Shown one piece after another: positions 33,550 to 45,687 of a stretch of DNA of 64,000 nucleotides. Below the pieces are notes generated by a model. That model was given only the letters and a program-made list of their open reading frames with translations. It did not search any database and had not been told where the DNA came from. A program made the position numbers and the translations under genes. The stretch covers positions 1,800,366-1,864,365 of the forward strand of contig JXTB01000016.1 in the NCBI GenBank assembly GCA_002914805.1. Direction: 5' to 3'. How positions within the stretch are numbered: position 1 is the first letter of the stretch; each line of letters opens with the position of its first letter. This DNA comes from Parasponia andersonii (Eukaryota; Streptophyta; Magnoliopsida; Rosales; Cannabaceae).

Positions 33550-35242
33550 ATGTATTCTCTCTCTTGCATCCGCCATGCTCGTCGTCCTTCGTCTCTAACC
33601 TCTCTCCTCACTCGCGACTATGCCCACCTCACCGCTTCAAGGTCCTTCTCTGTCATTCCAGCAAAATCTGGTACTGCCTCACCTCCAACCAAGTTTCATA
33701 ACGTCATCGATAAATTATTTAATTTTAGCTTTCAGTTTTTGTCTTTGCTTCTAATAAATTTTAGAAAATGGGATTAAATTTTGGATACCATTTTGAAATT
33801 CATGGTATTTGTTAGTCCACAGATAAAGGGTTTAATTTTCTTGATGATTTAATTGATTATGTTGTACTCAAAAATGGCTTTTTTTGATTGATTATGATAC
33901 CATTTTTTTTTTTGAAAAAAAATGGTTTTTTTGTGCTTTTTTTTTTAAAGGGTATCTTTAGTGAGATATATGGGCTCTTCTTGCTTTTCTACTGAGTTTA
34001 CTGGATAAGTATAGCTTCTACAGAGGATAGTCATTTTTGTTCATGAGAAAGTTGAGATTGTTTTTCTACAAATTTATGAATACTAGTAAACTTTTTCAAC
34101 GAACTGGGGAAACTTTCTGCAATGAAATTCTAGTTCTGTCTGGGAATTTGGGTTCATCCATGACTTTTATATGGACTTGTCTGCAAATGCTTGGTTTTTC
34201 TTAAATGGTTTCATCTTTCTTTTCCTAAATTTAATATTTTTAATTTTTTGTATTTTTGTATATATATATATATATATTTTTTTTTTTTTGAAAAAGTTCG
34301 AATTGAATGGTATATGCGAAGTGGTTGTTGTGTTTTATTATCTCTTATACTTTCACACCAAATATACCATAGTCCCACCATTAAGGGGAAAATATCTTTG
34401 ACAAAGAGAAATTTCTGAAGATAATTTTACCTACATTTTTATGCTAGTAATTGTTATGAAATTAGTTTGATGGAATAAGCAAAATGAAGAATTTTCAATG
34501 GAAGTTGACCTCTATTTTTTGTTGATTTGTTGTTTTGTTGTTAATGTTACAGACTAAATGTTTTGGTCTTCCAGGTCCTCAAGAGAGTTCCCAAGACAGT
34601 TCTAAATCCTTTGATGACATTTCAAGGAGAAAGATTGTGCACAATGTTTGGGGACTTCCTGCTAGCTCAAATTTGAGTTCCACTTCTATGCATTCGAAGA
34701 GGGATGTCTCGGCTCCATATTCTTTGAGTTTCCTTTCTTCCATACATTCTGCTAGTAAAAAAGATATCGAGACGAGAGAGAATCATATGAACTTTGTTAG
34801 GGGTGTTGTAGAAGAAGATGAAAGGAATCTCTTTGGGGTTCCTCGCTTCCCTCGATATAATGTTGAGCACAATGCTGATTTTGTCCACATAAAGTTGATG
34901 CGTAACAATACTTTTGTTACAGTGACGGATTCAAAGGGGAACAAAAAGATTGGGGCCTCAGCTGGATCTTTGCCAGAAATGAAAGGAGGGGCGAAACTAT
35001 CACGATATGCTGCTGAAGCAACTGCAGAACATGTTGGAAGAATGGCAAAAAATCTGGGATTAAAATCAGTTGTGATGAAGGTTAAAGGGTTTACTCACTT
35101 TAAAAAGAAAAGGCAAGCAATTATGAGCTGGAGAGAGGGCTTTACTAATTCTCGAGGGGATCAGAATCCAGTTGTATACATCGAGGATACAACTCGACGC
35201 CCCCATAATGGCTGCCGGCTCCCCAAAAAGCGCCGTACTTAG
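33550..35242 (+). CDS. RPS11: mitochondrial small-subunit ribosomal protein S11, nuclear-encoded (two exons)
   Basis: Exon 1 is 33550-33670 (40 codons plus one base) and exon 2 is 34575-35242; together they give 262 residues. The acceptor after CTTCCAG at 34574 keeps the frame, while the upstream TTACAG acceptor would give an immediate stop. Residues 1-40 are Arg/Ser-rich and lack acidic residues apart from one Asp, as in a mitochondrial presequence. Residues 41-137 are a plant-specific linker. From about 138 to the end is a full S11 domain: HNADFVHIKLMRNNTFVTVT, GAKLSRYAAEATAEHVGR and the C-terminal RPHNGCRLPKKRRT, matching the PHNGCRPPKKRR end of bacterial S11. S11 sits in the platform of the small subunit near the mRNA exit. 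Arabidopsis NFD3 is the likely counterpart. A decayed copy of its 5' half lies at 2120-3290. Confidence 0.93.
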
Positions 35243-36148
35243 TACTGAGCTTGATGTTAACTGAACTTTATTTGACCTGGCAATCAGGTTTCTTTTTCAA
35301 TGCTCTATGTTCTTGCAGGGTACAAGTTCAAGGGTGCAATAAATCGATGCAAATGGCTTTGGTTTACTACTTTTAGTGCGAAATTTTCCATTGTAATGAT
35401 ACACTAATGATAGAGTGTCTTTTTGAAGGATACCTTATGTTTGAAGTAGCTTGTTTGTAGTCATGCAATGGATTGAGATTTTTTTAAAAAAATATATATT
35501 TGTTGGGATGGGCCTTTTTCTTTTTTCGTCCATACTGAGTACTTGATGTTATTAATCGCTCTGCTTTCGTACTGATGTTTTGTTGGGGATTATTTTCGGA
35601 ATGTCTGGTGTAGTGCAAATGTGGTATTGAATTCTGATACTTAAAGCTTGTATGGCTTTTTTAGTTTTAATTGAATTGATTTCTTGTTCAGTTTGCTTAT
35701 GAAATATTTTAAATGCTTTGATTTGTTTCTTCTAAGCTGTTAGGTTGGTTCTGATTAAGATGTCATGTCTTTTGAATGGAAAGAACGCTCCATTTTTTTT
35801 TTCACTACCTATCTATAAGTAGTTTTATTACTACTGACTACATTTTACTATCTATCTGAGAGTTTTTATCATACATGAATCCGATACGTGGTATGTGATA
35901 TAACATTAGATAATTTTTAATTTTTAATCTCAATATGTTATAAGGGCACAGTTGTAGAATTAACCTAAATGACATGCTTTATTTTGAAAAGAGCTGCTAC
36001 AAATCGTAATACATCGGGTGGAGAAAGACCTAAGTAAAAAGTTACAAATTTTATTTTCTATAAAACCTCAATATTGTGTTTGGTTAGGTGGAACAGAAAG
36101 GAAAAAGGACCCAATAGAAATTGTGTGTGTTTTGTCCGCTTCTTGAAC
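35243..36148. other. 3' flank of the S11 gene, no further gene
   Basis: AATAAA at about 35338 may end the S11 transcript. The remainder is AT-rich and shows no coding frame. Confidence 0.5.
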
Positions 36149-36153
36149 GTGAT
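36149..36153. other. left target-site duplication (GTGAT) of the long-LTR element
   Basis: GTGAT precedes TGTTTTGAG at 36154 and recurs at 46342-46346, directly after the other LTR's end CAACA. Confidence 0.75.
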
Positions 36154-39100
36154 TGTTTTGAGTAAAAATTTGAAAATCACACAATATAATTTCACCCAAG
36201 CTAATCTTAAAGCAAGAAAGTTTATGAGTTCGACATATTATAAGAATAACCTCTTAATTAAAATTTTTTAGTACAAAAAAGCACCTTTTGATTCCAATTA
36301 TAATGACATCAATTTACTTGCGTAACTTAAAGGGAAATTTGGGTGATTTTAGATTGCAGCTATACTTAATTGAATTAATTGAGTTGCCTACATATCCCAT
36401 TGAAGGATCAAGCCACTTGTAGTTCTACGAATTTTGAACTAAAATATGGAAAATTCTAATGAATAACCATGTCGAGGAATTTATGATTATTTGAAAATTT
36501 ATGAAATTCTGGTAGATGACTATATCGTGGAATTGAAAGCATTTCAGGAGTTAGCGAATTTCTAGGTAAATGATCTTTTATAGAATTCTAGGAGTTGTGT
36601 TTAGATGTAGTGGCGAATAACTTTCTTGGAATCTTGAAAAAGTCTGATTTTATTTGAGAATTTTGATTGCACTTAGTTTTTGCAACCAAGTTGTCTATAT
36701 ATTTTTTCAGAAAAATCAAGTCAACGTATTTCATGATATTTTTGTGATTTGAAAAATTTTACTTGAATGACCTCATTAGTATTTTGGAGGTTTTTGCCAT
36801 TTGACACGTCTTTGGTGAATTTTAAAATGATGACCTCACTTAAAACTTTGGGAACTTTTGAAACTTTTATTTAAACTTATAACTACACCTAGTATATTTT
36901 CTAAGTTGCCTAGTGGAATCAAATCTGATATAATTCCTATATTTTGTGGTTTGGAGAATTTGAGGTGAATCACCTCATTGGTATTTTGGAGCTTTTTTCC
37001 ATTTGATATGATTTTCGTAAATTTTGAGGTAAATGACTCCACTTGGAACTTTTTAAAAATTGATTTGAACCTGTAATTGCATCTAGTATATTTTTTTAGA
37101 TTGTCTATATATCCTTTGCGGAATCAAGTCTGATGTAGCTTATATGGAGAATTTGAGGTGAAGGATTTTATTTAGAACTTTTGGAAATCTGATTTGAACT
37201 TGTAACTCCACCTAGTATATTTTTTAGATTGCTTACGTATCCTTTACAGAAAAAAGTCTGATGTAGTTCATGTTTGGAGCAATTTGCAGTTTAAGTGTAT
37301 TTCTTAGCAATCTCATTTTGTGGAATAATAAGCTAAGATTACCATTTTTATTTTATGAATTTTTTTTGTAATCTATTATATTTGCTTTGATTTGATTTTG
37401 ATTAAAAAAAAATATATGTAGACTCACGAAGAACTTGAAGTCTTAGTTTTTGTCAGATTGGAATAATACCTATTGCTTGATATTCTATCTTTAGCCGATT
37501 ATTCTCTCCTTTTTCTTTTTCGCACTGAGGTCAATGCCTACTGCATATTGTGATCTCATCCCAAAACAATATCTTGCTTCAGAGAACTAAGTATATAAAA
37601 TTAAAAAAATTAAAAAAAAAAAAAGCTCATGTTGTTGTCTTTTCATTCTCTCTGTATAGTTGCACGTAGAAGTGATGCAGATGGGATGTTAATGTGTTGG
37701 AATTGGTCTTGAAGGGTTCTGCATTTTAGATTGTATTGAGACATTTGGGTTTATAAAGTTTGGACTTTGTAGTTAGAGAGTTACTAGGCCTATATAAGAG
37801 ACTTAGAACTTTGGATTTTGGACTTTGTGTTTAAAACGCGGGTAGGCTACATTGGTTCTGAAAGAGAGTATGGGTTTCATGGCTTGATGGATTTTGTTGG
37901 GCCTGTAATTAGGCTTTGTGTCTCTCATTTGGGCTTGTAGTCAGAGAAGCCATCGGCCTTAACGATACTTGGGTCTTTTGTTTGGCTGTAGAAGAATGGG
38001 AAAATGGCATGGAATACGAACTTTTTAAAACTAATGACCAAAATACGACATAGCCCATATAATTATTTTTCTATACAGTCCAGGAAAAATATTTGTCATT
38101 TTATACAGTCTAAGGCCCAACAACTTTATTAAATGTAAAGTCACATTAATTAAATAAAACTAAAAAACTAGTCTAGTGGCAGATTTAAAATACATTTGTA
38201 ATCTAGACATGGATTCAAATCACTTCAGCCACTATTCCACTTTATGCTCTCTACCTTTATTTTTTTTTCTTTTTTCATTTTTAAATTTATTTTTTAAAAC
38301 CTTTTTTTTTTGTGTGTTGAACCTAATTACTCATTTTTTTTTTATATTCTCTAGGAAACTTTCATGGTTTCCTATTATTTACTTAGTTATAGAATATTCT
38401 ATAAAATAGAAATCACAATAGTTTCCAACAATTTTTTTAATTTTCTGTGATTTACTTAACTACATATTATTCTATTAAAGGAAACTATAATGATTTCTAA
38501 GAAATCTTCCCGGTTTCCTACGATTTATTTAGCTACAGGGCTTTCTGCAAAAAGAAAACTACAATAATTTCTAGGAAATGTTCGTAGTTTCTTATGATTT
38601 ACTTACGTGCAAGACATTCTGCTAAAAAAAACCAAAACCAAACTGATTTCCATGAAATCTTTATAGTTTTCTGTGATTTACTTACATACAGAACATTCTT
38701 CTGTTAATAGGAAACAAAATTAGTTTCCTATAAAAAAAATGGCTTATTTACTAAAAAGCTAACATATTTTCTAGCTCCCAAAGTATAGAAAAATGCCTTA
38801 AAAAGGTCATACAGAATTCTTATTATTCTTAAAATGTCGTAAATTTGGTAATATTTAAAAAAAAAAAAAAGTATACATGTCCAAAACCCTAGAAGAATAG
38901 GTGTATTTTTATTTGGACTATACCCATTAACCAGAAAGATTGAGCTTGTGGATCTTGGCTTTGGACCTAAAACTCATTACGCTGTAGTGTGGCTTAATCT
39001 ATTGAGCTTGTACCAAGAAATTAATGGGCCTCTCAGACTTATGTCTTTTTTGGGCCTCTTCTTTCATATTTATTTCTAGGCCTACTATAGATTTTAATCA

Positions 39101-39995
39101 TGCCCATCACTTTGTTCACATATTATCTTCCACTTTTCTTCATCAATTTTAAACGACCATGTACCTTCTTAATTCTCCAGGTCTTCCACGCCACTAATTT
39201 CTTTGGCATCCCAAAGTAATTCTGGTGAGTAATTTAGTGAACTTGGACATTGAGAAGAGCACGTATTATTTTACAGTGTGCGACACTAGTTTTCTTATTT
39301 AAGTTGGAATTTGGTTGCAAATATCATGTATATAAGTATGCATTTATCAGTTCCATTTAGGGTAGAGATATATTTGAATCTTGAATTTAGTAAAGTCAAT
39401 GAGGATCTAATTTTGTACAATCCCTGAGTTTATTTTTCAAGTTCAAATATAGCGTATGTATGTTTGGAAATTCTTAGACAATTAAATTTTTTAAGACTAA
39501 CATAAAGATAATCTAGATAAAATTTTGAGTAGAGTAGAGAGAAGAGGTGTAGGAAAAATCCCGTACAACTTACTTTGTAGACCTTTTTTTGTGTAGAATG
39601 TGTCTTTTGTAGAGTTTTTTCTATTTTTTTTCTTTCTCCTCTCTATTTTTTCTTTTTTTCTCTCTATTTTTTTTTTGTCGTATCTTTTTTTTGCCTGCTC
39701 AATAGTCCCCTTCTGGTTTTTGTTTGTCCATATTTATAGACACACTTTGAAAGGGATTTTATTTTTGTTTCTTTTTTTTTCCTCCCACTACTTGCATGTA
39801 TTTTTTCTGAGTGGAAAGTTATTCCATAAATAATGGGATAATGGGATTGAATTGTCCTTTTTTTATTTTAAATAAAAAAATAAAAAAATAAAAAAAAAAA
39901 AGGTGGGAGATGGGGAAGGTAACTAACGTGTAAACCTCCCCATGATTATTTAATCCCAATATTTTTTTAATTTTGAATTTTTTTTCGGTTTAATA
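36154..39995 (-). repeat. 3' LTR of the long-LTR element, interrupted by a Mutator-like insertion
   Basis: Aligns with 43102-46341 throughout, for example GCTTGATATTCTATCTTT, GATTGTATTGAGACATTTGG and AGAAATTAATGGGCCTCTC. It holds internal degenerate repeats with words like TTTGAGGTGAATGACCTCA from about 36700 to 37270. The 892-bp element at 37998-38889 is absent from the sister LTR. Confidence 0.85.
37998..38889. mobile_element. Mutator-like non-autonomous element with 9-bp target duplication and internal tandem repeats
   Basis: TAGAAGAAT flanks it exactly on both sides (37989-37997 and 38890-38898), and the sister LTR keeps the unoccupied site at 45018-45026. The ends GGGAAAATGGCATGGAATAC and, inverted, GGGTTTTGGACATGTATAC are an imperfect terminal repeat. 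From about 38350 to 38700 are repeats of roughly 74 bp containing TTTCCTGTGATTTACTTAG variants, as at 1508-2068. There is no transposase frame. Nine-base duplications are the hallmark of Mutator-like elements. Confidence 0.85.
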
Positions 39996-40014
39996 GTTGC
40001 CCCCCTCTAGCATG
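39996..40014 (-). other. polypurine tract of the long-LTR element
   Basis: Minus strand CTAGAGGGGGGCAAC directly before the 3' LTR start (decayed to TATTAAACCG; the 5' LTR has TGTTGAACCG). It fixes the orientation as minus. Confidence 0.7.
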
Positions 40015-40360
40015 TGCATGGTATTGACGAACATGTATTATGCTCAAGGCACATTGATATTTTGGCAGTTGACTCTCCTTTGTGGTTGTTGTGATTTCAC
40101 CACCTTTACTTTGAAATAACTGATACTCAGCGTATTTCTCTTCCACTTAGACGAGGAGTGATTTGGACTGTTGATTTTGTGGCTACATATATGTTGTTGA
40201 ATAGATTGTCTACGTACCTTTTGCAAGATCAAGCCTTTCGCAGTTTGGGCGGCCAAATTTTAAAACTTCATGCTTCTTGCTCTGAACTTTTGTTTTGCGT
40301 TTAAGCCTTTTGCTCTATGCTTTGTTTTTTTTGTTCTTTTTTTTTTACCTTAGTTTTAGC

Positions 40361-40729
40361 GGGATATTATTATTTTTATACTCTGTATTTTGATATTTTG
40401 TTCAGTTTATACCTTCTATTTTGGTTATTATCAATATTGACCCTTAGATTTAACATGTTTTACAAATTTATATCCTGACACTAATTTAGAACAGTTAACT
40501 TACCAAGATGATTTAATAAACTTATTCTCAGATCAGTTTTTATATAGTTTATTTTCAATTTTTTAAATGACAACTTAGTAAATTAACTGTTCTAAATTGG
40601 TATCAGGGTATAAATTTGTAACAGATTTCAAATATAAAGATTAATATTAATAATAACTAAAACAAAAAGTATAATTTGAACAAAATGTCAAAATACAAAT
40701 TATAAAAATGACCCTATTTTTAGTGACCC
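40361..40729. mobile_element. hairpin MITE, copy 2 (complete)
   Basis: The outer ends GGGATATTATTATTTTTATA and, inverted, GGGTCACTAAAAATAGGGTC then ATTTTTATAATTTG lead into a shared GTATTTTGA(T/C)ATTTTGTTC. Almost the whole element folds back on itself around the GTTTATTTTCAATTTTTTAA centre. It is flanked by TAGTTTTAGC and TATTTTTAGC, a 10-base duplication with one change, in the Mutator size range. It lies in the non-coding centre of the long-LTR element. Related copies are at 8293-8612 and 49831-50121. Confidence 0.7.
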
Positions 40730-40859
40730 TATTTTTAGCACTTTAGCTTTTTGCTTCATGCAATTGCTTTTATGCTTTTTTTTTTTTTTCACTTTTGCTT
40801 TTTGCATTGTTCTTTCTTTTGCGCTTTGCTTTTTGTATTGCACTTTTTTTTAGGGAGAA

Positions 40860-41940
40860 AAAAAAAAAAAAAAGAAAAGTGGTTCCCAATTGAAAAGATA
40901 ATAGAAATCTTTTGTTTCTGAAAAAGAAAAATCTACTTGAATTTTCTTCTTTTTGAACATCTCTTCAATAATGTTCTTAAGAAGAGAACATTTTTCTGTC
41001 GAATGGATGACGCTTCGATGATATTGATAGTAATTGAGTTCATTGGTCTTCTCAGCTTCTTTCTTTATTTTTGTCATCTTCTACAAAGGTTGCCATTGAC
41101 ACGTTTTTTTTTACGAGCTACTTATACCTCAACCGCACTTGCTATTGAAACAAGTTCACTGAATGATCGAAGTTCTGTAGTGCATAGATAGATAGCTATC
41201 TCAGGGATGAGATTATCTCTACATAATTGCATTGTATTTGACTCGGTCAATTTTTTTGAGCACTGGATTCTTAGGCTTCTTCATCTCGTAGTAAATTCAT
41301 TGGCATTCTCATTTGACCTTTGCTTAATTTCAGCCAAGTCAGTAAGAGTGATTTCCTTGATTGAGCTTACAAACTGGACAAGGAAAGTTGTTTGCATGTC
41401 ATACCATGTGATTATTAAATTTGGTGATAATTGTGTATATCATGTAAATGCTGCTCCTTTAAGCGATTACACAAATTTTCTAATGAGCAATGCATCAGAT
41501 TGAGTAGAATCACCACAAGCAGAAACGAAATATGCCAAATATTCTTGAGCAAACCCGTTTGCCCCATCGAACTTTTCAAAGTTAAGATGTGTATAATTTG
41601 GAGGATAGGGGACTAGATCATAATGGGACGGGTATGGTTTGTGATATCTAAGAGCAGGAAGACTTGTTGTCGTTTGAAATTCTCAGATGCTTTCCATGAT
41701 TAGTGCTTTCAGATCAGTCTGAGTCATTGAAGCTGTTGGAGCTTGTGTCTTATCAGGTTGAGTCATTGAAGCTGTTGAAATTTGCCCTACTTCCACTTTC
41801 TTTTGCTCGCTTATATTGACTTGTTCGGCTAATTGTGCTGTAAGGCATTCAATTTCAGCTTCCCTTTCAGCTAATATTCTTCGTAGTTCTTGAAGTTGCT
41901 CCTCTAAACTTGTTGTTCCAACAATAAACACTGCTATGAT
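40860..41940 (-). pseudogene. Gypsy gag (retrotransposon gag domain), broken
   Basis: At 41931-41683 a coiled-coil-like frame reads LEEQLQELRRILAEREAEIE. Going on along the minus strand, frames with stops give a HKPYP-like motif near 41635, a FEKFDGANGF segment near 41575, an ITWYDMQTTF segment near 41400 and an EITLTDLAEIKQRSNENANE segment near 41335, the order of plant Gypsy gag. The last part (41077-40850) reads HSTEKCSLLKNIIEEMF, common after that domain. Stops and shifts make it non-functional. Confidence 0.7.
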
Positions 41941-42294
41941 CTTAGATTCAGTGTTGTTATTTTGACTTATTAAATTTCGAGTAGGATCATTGTTTTTGTT
42001 TGCTAGAACAAAATTTTGTAAAGTAGATTATTAGAACGTTTGACAAAGCTTGTAGCTTTGTACATTGAGGAACAAGAAGATTCATAGATTGAAGCTTGAT
42101 GTTTAAGTTATGGTCCAGAGTGCAACATTTTTCCTATGTAGGGCTTTGATTCATTGCTAAATGCACTGGTTTTGAGGATAGAAGTTTTAGTTACTTGTTG
42201 ACTAATATGAGAACTCCTTTCTCTTTCTTTGTTTTATGTCATGGTCCATTATTTTTGGCTGTTAAATAGCAAAAATGGACTTGAACATGGAAAT

Positions 42295-42991
42295 CTAAGT
42301 CCACTGTTTGGGCCTAGGCTTTGATGCAAATCCCCTGGTCAAATTTGCTTGTAACAAGGAATCAATTTCCATGAGAATTGACCTAATTTCTTTCCTCTTT
42401 ATGCCTTCTAAATATGTTAGAGAGACATTTGAATTTTTCCCAACATATTGAGTGTAGGGTGTGGGTGTGGTCATATTCTCTTTAAGTAACTTTGGGATTC
42501 TTGATAGCACGGTACCTTTAGTGGCATTTAACTTTGAAAGAGTTAGACCATTGTTTTCTTCCTTTATGAAAGTCGCCATGTTGGTGTTGCCGGTGACAAT
42601 ATTGATCGGAATAGAACCAATTATTATTTGAGTTAAGAAATGATCCTTAACCTTTGTGGTTATAGCAGGATTGCCCCTAATAAGCTTAGTTGACTTTGCA
42701 TGAGCATTCTTTGCGACATTGTGTAGGAGTGTTGTAGCTACTTTTGTGGTCCCTATTGCTCTCCTCTTTTTTGGTCTTGCTTGTCTTTTCTTCAGTCTCT
42801 TTGTAGCTTTTTCTTTTAAGGCCGCTAAAATTTGGTTATCTTTAGTAACCTTCACTTATCTTGGGGCATTAGCTTGAGTGGATACCCCATTGATAGAAAA
42901 GGTCATACAGAAACCATCTTTCTTCTTCTCTCCATTATTGGTATGCATACTAGGGAGCTTGTGGAAGTAGACAATCACTTGTGGTGCCATT
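42295..42991 (-). pseudogene. upstream part of the element's gag-like frame
   Basis: An ATG at 42991 opens MAPQVIVYFHKLPSMHTNNG; a stop follows about 43 codons later, and the same frame stays open to 42295 for 186 codons. The product is very basic at the start (KEKATKRLKKRQARPKKRRA) and I recognise no domain. It lies between the 5' LTR and gag, where some long Gypsy elements carry an extra frame. Function unknown. Confidence 0.45.
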
Positions 42992-43163
42992 TTATTTTTG
43001 CAAGACAATACATATAGTTATACAAGTAAATATAAACTTGGTCAAAAGTCTATTGGATATAAAAAAGAAAAAATAGGTCCTATTGGGCATGCCAAAAACT
43101 ATGTTGAGTAAAAATTTGGAAATCATATAACATAATTTTAACCATGCTAATCTTAAAACATGA

Positions 43164-43287
43164 CAGTTGATTAGTTAGAGTTCAACCTATTCAAGATTAT
43201 ATGAATAACATCTTAATTACAATCCCAGTTGATTAGTTAGAGTTCGACCTATTCAAGATTATATGAATAACATCTTAATTACAATCC
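43164..43287. repeat. 62-bp tandem duplication in the LTR
   Basis: CAGTTGATTAGTTAGAGTTC starts at 43164 and again at 43226; the two units differ at one position (CAACC/CGACC). The sister LTR has no second unit, so the duplication followed insertion. Confidence 0.9.
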
Positions 43288-45203
43288 TTTGGTATAGAAG
43301 AATATCTTTTGATTCTAATTACAATTTACTTGTATAACTTAGGGGAAATTTGGATGATTTTGGATTGCAACTGTACTTAATTGAATTAATTGAGTTACTT
43401 ACATACTCCGTTAAAGGATCAAGCCACTTATAGTTCTATGAGTTTTGAACTAAAATATGAAAAATTCTAGTGAATGACCATGTCAAGGAATTTACGATAA
43501 TATTTGAGAACTTAGGAAATTTCAGTAAATGACTATATCGTGGAATTGATAACATTTCAGGAGTTATCAAATTCCTAGATAAATGACCTTTTATAGAATT
43601 TTAGGAGTTGTGTTTAAATTTGATAGTGACTGACTTTATTAGAATCCTAAGAAAGCCTGATTTTATTTGGAAATTATGACTGTACTTAGTTTTTGCAACT
43701 AAATTACCTATATATCCTGTAGAAGGAATTAAGTCAACATAGTACATGATATTTTTGTAGTTTGGATAATTTGAGGTGAATGACCTCATTGGTATTTTGG
43801 AGCTTATTGTCATTTGATATGACTTTTGTGAATTTTGAAGTAATGAACTCACTTAGAACTTTGGGAACTTTTGAAAGTTTTATTTAAACTTATAACTGCA
43901 CATAGTATATTTTCTAGGTTTCCTACATATCTTTTGTAGAATTAAGTTTGACGTAGTTTATATATTTTTATGATTTGGAGAATTTGAGGTGAATGACCTC
44001 ATTGGTATTTTGGAGCTTTTTGCCATTTGATATGATTTTTGTAAATTTTGAGGTGAATGACCTCACTTGGAACTTTTAGAAGTTTAATTTGAACTTGTAA
44101 CTACACCTAGTGTATTTTTAAAGTTGTCTACTTATCCTTTGTGGAATCAAGTCTCATGTAGTTCATATGAAGAATTTGAGAGGAATGACCTCATTTGGAA
44201 CTTTTGGAAATTTGATTTGAACTTATAACTATACCTAGTATATTTTTTAAGTTACCTACATATTCTTTGTGGAATCAAGTTTGATGTAGTTCATATTTGG
44301 AACAATTTGTAGTTTAGGTATATTTCTTAGCAATCCTATTTTGTGGAATAATAAGCTAAGATGACCAGTTTTATTTTATGGATTTTTTGTAAGCCATTAT
44401 ATTTGCTTTGATTTGATTTTGATAAAAAAAAAAAAATATGTAGACTCGTGAAGAATTTGAAGTCTTAGTTTTTGTCAGATTGGAATAATACTTATTGCTT
44501 GATATTCCAATTAATTTTTATCTTTGGCTGATTCTTCTCTCATTTTTTCTTTTTTGCACTGAGATCAATGCCTATTGCATATTGTGCTCTCATCCCAAAA
44601 CAATATCTTTCTTCATAGAACCAAGTATTAAAAAAAAAAAAAAAAAAAAATATAAGCTCATGTTGTTGACTTTTCATTCTCTCTATATAGTTGCACGTAG
44701 AAGAGATGCAGATGAGACTTTAATGTATTGGATTTATTCTTGAAGGGTTCTGCATTTTAGATTGTATTGAGACATTTGGGTTTGTAAAGTTTGGACTTTG
44801 TAGTTAGACAGTTACTAGGCCTGGACAAGAGACTTAGAACTTTGGATTTTCGGCTCTGCGTTTGAAACACGGATGGGCTACATTGGTTTTGAAAGAGAGT
44901 GTGGGTTTCATGCCTTGATGGATTTTGTTGAGCCTGTGATTAGACTTTGTCTCTCATTTGGGCTTGTAGTCGGAGAAGCTATCGGCCTTAATGATACTTG
45001 TATCTTTTGTTAGGCTGTAGAAGAATGGGTGTATTTTTATTTGGACTATACCCATTACCCAGAAAGATTGGGCCCTTGGATCTTGGCTTTGGACCTGAAA
45101 CTCATTGGGCTTTTGTGTAGCTTAAACTATTGAGCTTGCACCAAGAAATTAATGGGCCTCTCGGACTTATGTCTCTTTTGGGCCTCTTCTTTCATATTTA
45201 TTT

Positions 45204-45687
45204 GGGAAATTAAGGTGGATACAAGTCTTTTGGCCCATTTTAACGTTTTTAGGAGCGTTTTTGAAAATTTCTTTTGTAATTTGTTACATTTCTATGAGTG
45301 TTTGGAGAGAGAAAATTTACACATTCCACGGCTACCTTTGTGATCACAATTCCCTCTCTTTTCTCATTTTTCCCTAAATTTCCCTCTCAAACGTACGGAA
45401 TCTTTTGCCATTTTTTTTGTGTTTTCTTTACACAGCAACATAATCTCAGCGCTCTCTCTCTCTCTCAATCGCCGAAAAAAGGGGGTAAATGGGTGAGTTG
45501 AGGTTCAATTTTCGTGAAGGAGAAAAAAAAACGAGCCAAAACCCAAAGCCAATATATTCAGTACAGTCAATGTTGAAAACCAGGGGCAGTTTGAACTCTT
45601 TGTCAGATAGGTACTCTTACAAAAGAAATTTTTAAAAACGCTCCTAAAAAAGTTGGGTTAAAAGACCCGTATCCACCTTAATTTCCC
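45204..45687. mobile_element. Mutator-like MITE with ~65-bp inverted repeats and perfect 9-bp target duplication
   Basis: The left end GGGAAATTAAGGTGGATAC matches the inverted right end exactly for 19 bases, and similarity continues to AGGAGCGTTTTT(G/A)AAAATTTC, about 65 bases. TATTTATTT lies directly outside on both sides (45195-45203 and 45688-45696). The sister LTR has the intact site with one TATTTATTT (39068-39080). The centre has CT-rich sequence and no long frame, so it is non-autonomous. Confidence 0.9.

Noticed and set aside
34535..34574. ATG at 34535 as the start of the S11 protein
   Set aside because: It lies in intron sequence (ATG TTA CAG). Joining exon 1 at 33670 to 34575 keeps the frame and supplies a targeting peptide.
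39600..39833. Phe/Leu-rich 77-codon frame as a membrane protein
   Set aside because: Made by T-rich low-complexity sequence inside an LTR; the sister LTR does not keep it.
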